Numbered from the stretch's first letter, positions 1 through 5,180 are shown. The stretch: 5,431 nucleotides of DNA from Bifidobacteriaceae bacterium (GCA_031278675.1 JAITJY010000021.1:1-5431); one strand, 5' to 3'. Numbers and translations: made by a program. Notes: a model not told the origin generated them from the letters alone.

Positions 1-180
1 GCCGCACATCGCCAAACCGCCAGACCGCACTCCAACCAGAACGTTCCCCGCAGATCAACACCAACCGGGCGCGCCACCAGCACCCACAACCCCAAGAACA
101 CCCCGCCCCCGCAAGCACCCAACGCCCGAAAACCCAGCAATCCCCCAGTCACTTCCAAAGTGCCGCACCCAAAAGAGATT
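1..180. other. anomalous C/A-rich segment, possible insertion or rearrangement boundary
   Basis: The plus strand here is strikingly rich in C and A and poor in T, unlike the balanced coding sequence from about position 185 onward. On the minus strand it forms the last ~45 codons of the VWA/SGNH gene, which read as a Gly/Val/Leu/Trp-rich tail with no resemblance to an SGNH domain. Another minus-strand frame also stays open to the window edge but is not recognisable. A small perfect inverted repeat (CACTT-CCA-AAGTG, 150-162) lies near the apparent boundary. I infer that foreign DNA, such as the end of an insertion sequence or a rearranged segment, meets the gene between about 162 and 185. No transposase or second end is visible, so the identity is open. 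Confidence 0.35.
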
Positions 181-1953
181 GTAGGAACATGAGTCCTTGA
201 TCAAACACGCTAATACAATGTCGCCGAACAAAGCGTCATTGCCCCCCATTGTCAAGAGCACGCCGCCAATCGGCTGGTCTTGCTGCAACACAATCAACCT
301 GACATGCTGGGCGACCACCAAGTTGTCATGGCTGGGGTTCAAATAGTCAGCCACAATTGCTCCAGAGCAGGCGATGATGTCCACGTATTCGTCGCCCAAG
401 GTTTGAGCCACATAGGTGTTGAAACTGCGGTGACAGTGATTGCCGGCGTCATCGGTGCCTGCGACATAATTGCCGGCGCCCTCGCCGGAAGAATACGAGT
501 CGCCCAGGATCACTACAGCTTCGCCGCGCTCAGCAATATCAGCGATCCAGGCATCCTCAATGGACAAACCGTCCAGTGTCACCACCCTGATCTCGATCTC
601 TTCAGAAACCGACCCGACCTCAGGTGAGCCCGCCGTAATCCTGAGGCGCGCCAGTCCGCCGGCGTCAATGGTGCCGACCACCAACTCCCATTGCCGGGTC
701 AAGGTCTGTCCCCCTGGCAAATTGCCGAGCCGGTACCGGGGCGGAATAACGGCTGGGAAGAGGGTCCGCCTGGTGTCGGCGTCCACACCCACCATAGAAA
801 CTGTCACGTCTGCGACGTCCCGCGCCGACGGGTTGGTCACTGCGGCGGTGATGGTAGCGATCGTGCCGGCGGTCACGGCAGCACTTGGGGAATGAATCAC
901 CAATTCCAACCCGGCGACACCCAATTCGTCGAGCTTTTCGCCGAGTTCTTCCGAATCCTCGACCGGATAGTACGCGCCGTTGGTGGCGGCAGCCACACAT
1001 TCGAGTTCTTCCCGGCCGGCTTGTTCAATCTGGAACCCCATCGCCTGGACCGTGATATCAAACCCGTCCGCCACCAACTGTTCGGCCACTTCACAGGGCG
1101 GCGTGCCACAGTTGGACAGTCCGTCGGAGACCAACAAGATGACAGCCTCGCCCACCTCCGAGTCGCGCAACTCTGCACCGACCGCCGCCAGCGCCGGCCC
1201 CGTGGGCGTGCCCCCATTCGCGGTCAAGCCATTGATGGTGGCCGACAAGTACTCCGGGTCGACGTAGTCGCCCAAAGCGGCCCCCGTCACCCAGTACCCC
1301 GGCTCGCATTCGACCTGAGCTGACCCGCGGTAGACCCCGGGGTAGGTCCACAAACCGATCGATGTGCCCGCGACCTGGCGAGCCATCAGCGAGGTCAGGG
1401 CCATCTTGGCGCCGTCCAGCTTGATGGTGCCGGTGCCGTCGTCCTCCGTCATCGACCCCGACAAGTCGAAGACCACCACGAGTGGGGTAGCGCTCAGGCC
1501 GGAGACCTTCGTGACCACCTCGGAACCGTCCGGCTCGTCCGGGTCATCCGGCTCGGCCACCACGCGCGTGGCCCCAATGCCCGATGCCGTCCCCGCCTGC
1601 CCGCCGCCCAGCCCGGACCCAGCGCCGCTAGCAGGCGCGGCGTTGATAACGGGGGCGGTGGAAACGGACCCGGCAGCTAAACCGGCCACGGCGGAAGTGG
1701 ACGTGGGGCTGGAAGCGGGTGACGCGGCATCGGCCTGGGCGCTGGAAGCGGGTGATGCTGGATCGGACTGGGCGCTGGAGGCGAGGAACGCGGCATCGGA
1801 CACCGCAGCTAAACCGGCCACGGCGGAAGTGGACGTGGGGCTGGAAGCGGGGGCGGCGGCATCGGCCTTGGCACAAACCCCTACCGAACCCAAAGCGAAC
1901 AGGCCACAGGTGACCAAGAGCACAACTCGCAGGCGCTGGTTCATGGCCGTCAC
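55..1953 (-). CDS. secreted VWA-domain / SGNH (GDSL-type) hydrolase, apparently C-terminally truncated
   Basis: A 632-residue exported protein. Residues ~5-30 form a signal peptide (Arg, hydrophobic stretch, then Ala-rich with AKA/ADA as likely cleavage sites). Residues 31-130 are an Ala/Ser/Pro linker built of 11-residue repeats. Residues ~157-345 are a von Willebrand A domain with a complete MIDAS metal site: DLSGS (D163, S165, S167), T249 and D277. Residues ~350-458 look like an Ig/CARDB-type beta domain. From ~478 an SGNH hydrolase begins: block I GDSYSSGEG with catalytic S486, a CHRS motif at 507-510, block II G531 in ACSGA, and block III GGND with N572. The family's block V Asp-x-x-His is absent; the protein ends 59 residues after GGND in a low-complexity tail, so it may be inactive as an esterase. 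It overlaps the upstream PASTA gene by four bases, so translation is probably coupled. The GTG start at 1953 fits that overlap; ATG at 1944 is an equally possible start. The natural substrate is unknown; an acyl or acetyl ester of the envelope is a guess. Confidence 0.85.
   Translation of the reverse strand: MTAMNQRLRVVLLVTCGLFALGSVGVCAKADAAAPASSPTSTSAVAGLAAVSDAAFLASSAQSDPASPASSAQADAASPASSPTSTSAVAGLAAGSVSTAPVINAAPASGAGSGLGGGQAGTASGIGATRVVAEPDDPDEPDGSEVVTKVSGLSATPLVVVFDLSGSMTEDDGTGTIKLDGAKMALTSLMARQVAGTSIGLWTYPGVYRGSAQVECEPGYWVTGAALGDYVDPEYLSATINGLTANGGTPTGPALAAVGAELRDSEVGEAVILLVSDGLSNCGTPPCEVAEQLVADGFDITVQAMGFQIEQAGREELECVAAATNGAYYPVEDSEELGEKLDELGVAGLELVIHSPSAAVTAGTIATITAAVTNPSARDVADVTVSMVGVDADTRRTLFPAVIPPRYRLGNLPGGQTLTRQWELVVGTIDAGGLARLRITAGSPEVGSVSEEIEIRVVTLDGLSIEDAWIADIAERGEAVVILGDSYSSGEGAGNYVAGTDDAGNHCHRSFNTYVAQTLGDEYVDIIACSGAIVADYLNPSHDNLVVAQHVRLIVLQQDQPIGGVLLTMGGNDALFGDIVLACLIKDSCSYNLFWVRHFGSDWGIAGFSGVGCLRGRGVLGVVGAGGAPGWC
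1676..1873 (-). repeat. six in-phase 33-bp tandem repeats in the linker coding region
   Basis: Six units of 33 bp follow each other without a gap, in the order A-B-B-B-A-B: A at 1676-1708 and 1808-1840, B-type at 1709-1741, 1742-1774, 1775-1807 and 1841-1873. The two A copies lie in a 47-bp exact repeat (1673-1719 and 1805-1851). Each unit encodes 11 residues, so copy changes keep the frame. The product is the flexible Ala/Ser/Pro spacer between the signal peptide and the VWA domain, with PTSTSAVAGLAA occurring twice and ASPASSAQ-type units between. Confidence 0.9.
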
Positions 1954-3302
1954 TCTCCTCCCAGGCGGGTCATCGGCTCGGCGCCGCCGGTGAACCGCAA
2001 ATCGCCGAAGCCAACGCTGACCGAACCCGAACCGGTCGGCGTGACCACATCCCGCACCCGAATGGTGACCCGCAGCGCGCCGGAGATCTTCGCGTCGATG
2101 GCGACCGATGCTCCGTACTGGGCGTTGTAGGTCGCGACAATCGAGCCGTCGGCAATCACATCCACCACTGCCGAGACGGCGGGATCAGATTCGTCTGGCA
2201 CACCAAGCGTGCCGGTCAGCCGGTCCGCGACCCGCGAAGCGATCCAGGTGTAGTTGGTCGGCTGGTCCATCCGGCCCGAACACTTCAGCGAATTGCTATA
2301 CGGGGTGCCGTTCAAGTTGACCGCTCCGCTTGAACACGCACCCTCCACCGAGCGCTGACTCGACACATAAACCGACACACCCGGCTCCGCAGTTACCACC
2401 GTGACCTGGCCTGGCAACACCTCACCGGTGGGCGGAGTGACCTCAATGACATGGCCCACGGTTGCTGCCGGGTCATAGCGGTTGGTCAACTCGACCTCCG
2501 CGCCCAGCGCCTGCAACTGCCGGACAAACTCTGTGGCGGTCAGACCAGCCGGGTCCGGCACCGTGGCCTTGACCGACACGGAAAGCTGAACCGATTCGGG
2601 ATTCGTTGTGCCGAAGGCCGGAGCCTGTTCCACCACCATCCCTTCATCCCCGGCCCAAGGGACGGTGGTGGAGGTAACAAGGTCGCCTGGTATACCTGCG
2701 TCAATCAGCACCTGGCGGGCGGAATCCTCGCTGAGGCCCCGGACATCCGGCATCGAGGCCTCAACACCGGCCTCATAGTCGAGTGCTTCGACGGTCACCA
2801 CCGATGGGCCAGGCTGGGCCGGGTGGCGGGCCAAGTCTTGGTCATTCAGGTACCACCCGAGATAGGTCCCGCCCCCGACCAGTGCCACCGCCAGCAGCGT
2901 GACCAGCGCGAAGACCAGGCCGAACCGCTTCCAGGAGAACTCGCCCGGCTGCTTGGGTTGCTTAGGTTGCTTGGGTTGCTTGGGCTGCTTGGGCTGCTCG
3001 GGCTCCCGCGCCGGCTTGGGTTTGCGGGGCTGCTTGGGCGGCGGCCCGCCCGGTGGGCCCTGCGCCAACCCTCCCGACGGTGCGAGCGGCGGCCCGGCAT
3101 CTGCGGCGGGCGGCGCAGCGGGGGCGGTGGAACGGATCCATTCCGCCAGGCCGGGATAGCAGTTCGGATGGGCCAGGATCAACTCACCCAGGTCCGGCCG
3201 GTCAGAAGCGATCTGCTGCAATTGAGCGGCTGAAGTGGTGGGGTCCGACAGAGCGACCAGTGCGGGGTCAGGCTGGCTGGGGATCATGCTGTAATTATCC
3301 AC
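1950..3302 (-). CDS. membrane-anchored LRV-PASTA-NPCBM-like envelope protein
   Basis: A 450-residue single-pass membrane protein. Residues ~11-57 match the actinobacterial leucine-rich-repeat-variant pattern (DPTTSAAQLQQIASDRPDL, then HPNCYPGLAEWI). Residues ~58-120 are a Pro-rich, basic linker ending in six PKQ/PEQ repeats. Residues ~127-151 are the transmembrane helix, so the LRV part should be cytoplasmic and the rest outside. Residues ~183-246 are a PASTA domain (MPDVRGLSEDSARQVLIDAG) and ~247-306 a second, more divergent one; PASTA domains in other proteins bind peptidoglycan or beta-lactams. Residues ~309-440 resemble NPCBM/CBM51-type carbohydrate-binding modules (the segment around LNGTPYSNSLKCSG, then VDVIADGSIVATY and VRDV), with Cys323 and Cys341 able to form a disulfide. 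There is no kinase domain, so it is not a PknB-type receptor. The start is GTG at 3302 with a weak GGGG Shine-Dalgarno 9 nt away; ATG at 3287 is an alternative with no such site. It is the first gene of the operon with the VWA/SGNH gene. A role as a wall sensor or scaffold is inference. Confidence 0.85.
   Translation of the reverse strand: MDNYSMIPSQPDPALVALSDPTTSAAQLQQIASDRPDLGELILAHPNCYPGLAEWIRSTAPAAPPAADAGPPLAPSGGLAQGPPGGPPPKQPRKPKPAREPEQPKQPKQPKQPKQPKQPGEFSWKRFGLVFALVTLLAVALVGGGTYLGWYLNDQDLARHPAQPGPSVVTVEALDYEAGVEASMPDVRGLSEDSARQVLIDAGIPGDLVTSTTVPWAGDEGMVVEQAPAFGTTNPESVQLSVSVKATVPDPAGLTATEFVRQLQALGAEVELTNRYDPAATVGHVIEVTPPTGEVLPGQVTVVTAEPGVSVYVSSQRSVEGACSSGAVNLNGTPYSNSLKCSGRMDQPTNYTWIASRVADRLTGTLGVPDESDPAVSAVVDVIADGSIVATYNAQYGASVAIDAKISGALRVTIRVRDVVTPTGSGSVSVGFGDLRFTGGAEPMTRLGGE
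1955..1962 (-). promoter_or_regulatory. Shine-Dalgarno site for the VWA/SGNH gene
   Basis: On the minus strand GGGAGGAG lies just before the start region and inside the end of the PASTA gene. From its GGAGG core it is 3 nt to GTG (1953-1951) and 12 nt to the in-frame ATG (1944-1942), so spacing alone is ideal for neither. The GTGA overlap with the upstream stop argues for GTG. The ATG would still leave a normal signal peptide. Confidence 0.7.
2947..3000 (-). repeat. six tandem 9-bp repeats encoding PKQ/PEQ
   Basis: Six consecutive 9-bp units (plus-strand form GG[CT]TGCT[TC][GA]) differ only at scattered single bases. They encode the Pro-Lys-Gln repeats directly before the transmembrane helix. 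Unit loss or gain by slippage would keep the reading frame and only change the juxtamembrane linker length. Confidence 0.9.
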
Positions 3303-3307
3303 CTAGG

Positions 3308-3318
3308 GGCACCCCACA
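3308..3318. repeat. 11-bp element, copy 1
   Basis: The plus strand reads GGCACCCCACA (minus strand TGTGGGGTGCC). It is one of three copies of a TGTGGGG(C/T)(A/G)CC element in this intergenic region. This copy ends 6 bp from the GTG start of the PASTA gene and covers its weak Shine-Dalgarno sequence. Confidence 0.5.
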
Positions 3319-3340
3319 AACTCTCTCCGCTTCGCTCCGA

Positions 3341-3390
3341 GACCTTGCGCCGACCCCGCGTAGGCGAGACTCGGCTCAGGTGCAAAGGTC
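3341..3390 (-). promoter_or_regulatory. structured RNA element in the leader of the minus-strand operon
   Basis: Three nested helices can form. The outer one pairs 3341-3348 with 3382-3390 (eight pairs and one bulge at 3384). The middle one pairs 3349-3353 with 3371-3375 (GCCGA/TCGGC). The apical one pairs 3355-3359 with 3364-3368 around a 4-nt loop. The apical helix has a G-U wobble if transcribed from the minus strand but an A-C mismatch on the plus strand, so the fold favours minus-strand RNA. It would sit 38 nt before the GTG start of the PASTA gene. No U-tract follows, so it is not a simple terminator. It matches no riboswitch I recognise. Confidence 0.4.
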
Positions 3391-3417
3391 GCGGCTGCCT
3401 AGTGTGGCTAGCGTCCA

Positions 3418-3439
3418 GGCGCCCCACAGGTGCCCCACA
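3418..3439. repeat. 11-bp element, tandem copies 2 and 3
   Basis: GGCGCCCCACA (3418-3428) is followed immediately by GGTGCCCCACA (3429-3439), then by GGGGCCCC. The 11-bp spacing puts both copies on one face of the helix, as with adjacent binding sites for a protein. Copy 3 also forms a GCCCC-ACA-GGGGC hairpin with the following bases (3432-3444). Confidence 0.6.
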
Positions 3440-3466
3440 GGGGCCCCGTTGGTATCGAACTGATTA

Positions 3467-3491
3467 CGGTTTGGGCGCAGCGCCCTAACTG
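3467..3491. promoter_or_regulatory. imperfect palindrome with 12-bp arms
   Basis: Arms at 3467-3478 and 3480-3491 flank a single central A; the core is GGGCGC-A-GCGCCC. There is one T/T mismatch, and the G3468/T3490 pair is a wobble. It could be an operator or an RNA hairpin. No T-run follows on either strand, so a rho-independent terminator is unlikely. It touches the next inverted repeat. Confidence 0.5.
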
Positions 3492-3522
3492 GCTCGAACT
3501 CGATGGTATGGTGTTCGAGCCA
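3490..3522 (+). promoter_or_regulatory. perfect 10-bp inverted repeat enclosing an extended -10 promoter element
   Basis: TGGCTCGAAC (3490-3499) and its exact reverse complement GTTCGAGCCA (3513-3522) are separated by 13 bp. That spacer contains TGG-TATGGT (3504-3512), an extended -10 box on the plus strand, which predicts transcription of rpsA from about 3519. No convincing -35 box lies 16-18 bp upstream. The spacer also reads TACCAT on the minus strand (3508-3503). A repressor bound to both arms would cover the promoter. The same repeat could instead fold as RNA if transcription starts further upstream. Confidence 0.5.
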
Positions 3523-3530
3523 TGGGGCTG

Positions 3531-3593
3531 ATCTCTAAGAAGCCTATTGGTTGTCCAATGTCCAAATCAACAGTTAAATGAGTTCAATCTTCT
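3531..3593 (+). promoter_or_regulatory. AT-rich rpsA leader without a Shine-Dalgarno site
   Basis: These 63 bases contain only 22 G or C (35%), in sharp contrast to the surrounding sequence. No purine-rich Shine-Dalgarno sequence lies 5-10 nt before the rpsA ATG; the nearest candidate is a bare GAG about 11 nt away. A perfect small hairpin, ATTGG-TTGT-CCAAT, sits at 3546-3559, and TGTCCAA is repeated in tandem (3552-3565). A weak promoter is also possible here: TTGTCC (3551-3556), a 17-bp spacer, and TTAAAT (3574-3579). The lack of a Shine-Dalgarno site and the A/U-rich leader recall the S1-dependent, autoregulated rpsA leader of E. coli. Confidence 0.5.
3541..3570 (-). promoter_or_regulatory. 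possible promoter for the minus-strand operon
   Basis: On the minus strand TTGATT (3570-3565) is followed after 18 bp by TAGGCT (3546-3541), fitting the actinobacterial TANNNT -10 pattern with a partial -35. It would give a long leader of about 230 nt including the palindromes and the folded element. TACCAT in the inverted-repeat spacer (3508-3503) is an alternative -10. Confidence 0.25.
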
Positions 3594-5066
3594 ATGACCA
3601 CATCCCTACCTGCGCCAGTCGTTGAGGCTCCCGTTCCCAACATTGCGGTCAACGACATCGGCACCAGCGAGGATCTGCTCGCTGCGATCGACGGCACAAT
3701 CAAGTATTTCAACGACGGCGACATCGTCGAGGGCACCGTGGTCAAAGTGGACCGCGACGAGGTCCTCCTCGACATCGGGTACAAGACGGAGGGGGTGATC
3801 CCTTCCCGCGAGCTGTCCATTAAACACGACGTCGACCCGTCAGAGGTGGTCTCCGTCGGCGACCGCATCGAAGCTCTGGTCCTGACCAAGGAGGACAAAG
3901 AGGGTCGGCTCATCTTGTCCAAGAAGCGGGCCCAGTATGAACGCGCTTGGGGCGCCGTGGAGAAGATCAAAGAGGCCGATGGCGTGGTGACCGGTACGGT
4001 AATCGAGGTTGTCAAGGGCGGCCTGATTGTCGACATCGGGCTACGGGGCTTCCTGCCGGCCTCCCTGGTGGAGATGCGGCGCGTGCGTGATCTGCTGCCG
4101 TACGTGGGCCAGGAACTGGACGCGAAAATCATTGAACTGGACAAGAGCCGCAACAACGTGGTCTTGTCGCGGCGCTCCTGGCTGGAGCAAACCCAGTCCG
4201 AAGTCCGTTCGACCTTCCTCGCGCAGTTGCGGGAGGGTCAGGTCCGCACCGGTGTGGTGTCCTCGATCGTCAACTTCGGCGCTTTTGTTGATCTCGGTGG
4301 CGTCGATGGGCTGGTCCACGTCTCGGAGCTGTCCTGGAAACACATCGACCATCCCGAAGAAGTGGTCAAGGTGGGCCAGGAAGTCACAGTCGAGGTCTTG
4401 TCGGTGGAGTTGGACCGGGAGCGTGTCTCGCTGTCGCTCAAGGCGACCCAAGAAGACCCGTGGCAACTGTTCGCGCGGACACACGCCATCGGGCAAGTGG
4501 TGCCCGGCAAGGTCACCAAACTGGTGCCGTTCGGCGCGTTCGTCTCGGTCGAAGACGGGATCGAGGGCTTGGTGCACATCTCCGAGCTGGCGGTGCGGCA
4601 CGTTGAGCAGCCAGAACAGGTTGTCAAGGTGGGGGAGACGGTGTTCGTCAAGGTGATCGACATCGACTTGGAGCGGCGCCGCATCTCCCTGTCGCTCAAG
4701 CAAGCCAATGAGGGTGTTGATCCCGACGGCGACGATTCGACCTTCGACCCCGCCCTGTACGGCATGGCCGCAGAATACGACGATGACGGTAACTACAAGT
4801 ACCCCGAAGGCTTCGATCCGAACACCAACGAGTGGATGGAAGGCTTCGAGGCGCACCGCGAAGCCTGGGAGCAGGCCTATGCGGACGCTTTGGCCGCGTG
4901 GCAGGCCCACAAGAGCCAGGTGCAAACCGCCAGGCGCGCGGATCACGATGCCGCCGTCGACGATGGCACCGCCGCGAACTATTCCTCCGACCTCGCCGCC
5001 AGCGAGGGCACCTTGGCGTCCGATGAGGCCCTGGCTGCTTTGCGCGAGAAGCTGACCAGCAACTAG
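3594..5066 (+). CDS. rpsA: 30S ribosomal protein S1
   Basis: A 490-residue bacterial ribosomal protein S1, which binds A/U-rich mRNA leaders and helps place them on the 30S subunit. Four S1 (OB-fold) domains are clear: residues ~42-110 (GDIVEGTVVKVDRDEVLLDI), ~129-196 (GVVTGTVIEVVKGGLIVDIG), ~214-284 (NFGAFVDLGGVDGLVHVSEL) and ~299-370 (PFGAFVSVEDGIEGLVHISE). The last two carry the classical FGAFV and GLVH-SEL motifs, and the first two are more divergent, as usual. Residues 371-490 are the acidic, Trp/Tyr-bearing actinobacterial extension (YKYPEGFDPNTNEWMEGFE) with a disordered Ala/Asp-rich end. Length and four-domain layout match actinobacterial S1 rather than six-domain E. coli S1. The N-terminus, with NDIGTSEDLLAAIDGTIKYF before the first S1 domain, agrees with the family and supports ATG at 3594. 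It faces away from the envelope operon and precedes coaE. Confidence 0.98.
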   Translation: MTTSLPAPVVEAPVPNIAVNDIGTSEDLLAAIDGTIKYFNDGDIVEGTVVKVDRDEVLLDIGYKTEGVIPSRELSIKHDVDPSEVVSVGDRIEALVLTKEDKEGRLILSKKRAQYERAWGAVEKIKEADGVVTGTVIEVVKGGLIVDIGLRGFLPASLVEMRRVRDLLPYVGQELDAKIIELDKSRNNVVLSRRSWLEQTQSEVRSTFLAQLREGQVRTGVVSSIVNFGAFVDLGGVDGLVHVSELSWKHIDHPEEVVKVGQEVTVEVLSVELDRERVSLSLKATQEDPWQLFARTHAIGQVVPGKVTKLVPFGAFVSVEDGIEGLVHISELAVRHVEQPEQVVKVGETVFVKVIDIDLERRRISLSLKQANEGVDPDGDDSTFDPALYGMAAEYDDDGNYKYPEGFDPNTNEWMEGFEAHREAWEQAYADALAAWQAHKSQVQTARRADHDAAVDDGTAANYSSDLAASEGTLASDEALAALREKLTSN

Positions 5067-5071
5067 ACGAT

Positions 5072-5137
5072 CCCGCAGGGCGGGTCGGCGTGGCCGGGCG
5101 CCTCGGCTGGGCCGGAGGCCTCGGCGCGGCTGGCGCC
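5072..5137 (+). terminator. cluster of three GC-rich hairpins after rpsA
   Basis: Beginning 6 nt after the rpsA stop there are three hairpins: CCCGC-AGG-GCGGG (5072-5084), GCCTCGGC-TGG-GCC(G)GAGGC with one bulged G (5100-5119), and GGCGC-GGCTG-GCGCC (5123-5137) followed by CTTCCC. None has a proper T-run, so this is at best a GC-rich actinobacterial-type terminator or an mRNA-stabilising 3' structure. Its position between rpsA and a separate coaE promoter fits transcript separation. Confidence 0.35.
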
Positions 5138-5168
5138 CTTCCCGCCGTAGCGCTGCTCGACTGGGACC

Positions 5169-5174
5169 TATGCT
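5169..5174 (+). promoter_or_regulatory. -10 box for a leaderless coaE transcript
   Basis: TATGCT fits the actinobacterial TANNNT -10 pattern. Exactly six bases separate it from the coaE GTG at 5181, placing the predicted transcription start on the first base of the start codon. There is no Shine-Dalgarno sequence before this GTG, as expected for a leaderless mRNA, which is common in actinobacteria. No good -35 hexamer is visible. Confidence 0.5.
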
Positions 5175-5180
5175 GGGTTA

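Noticed and set aside
1676..1873. CRISPR array
   Set aside because: The 33-bp units are contiguous with no unique spacers and are in frame within a coding region.
1865..1944. Lipoprotein signal (Cys27 after VGV) in the VWA/SGNH protein
   Set aside because: The residue before Cys is Val, which does not fit a lipobox; an ordinary signal peptide with an Ala-x-Ala site fits better.
691..1993. Plus-strand frames opposite the VWA/SGNH gene
   Set aside because: They are shadows of a minus-strand gene with an intact MIDAS and SGNH motifs, and they show no protein family of their own.
2451..3233. 260-codon plus-strand frame opposite the PASTA gene
   Set aside because: Its Leu/Gly repeats are just the antisense of the PKQ repeat tract. 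The minus-strand frame has a clear domain order.
3467..3491. Rho-independent terminator
   Set aside because: The stem is GC-rich but no T-run follows on either strand, and no gene ends nearby.
3451..3522. tRNA-like or attachment-site motifs (GTATCGAAC, GTTCGAGCC)
   Set aside because: GTTCGAGCC resembles a tRNA T-arm, but no acceptor, D or anticodon arm can be drawn on either strand, and the sequence is explained by the inverted repeat.
3490..3522. LexA/SOS box (CGAAC-N4-GTTCG)
   Set aside because: The half-sites match, but the 13-bp gap is far longer than the 4 bp of a LexA box.
4041..4946. Long open frame on the minus strand opposite rpsA (301 codons)
   Set aside because: It lies entirely antisense to a certain rpsA and has no recognisable domain. 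GC-rich codon use routinely creates such open antisense frames.
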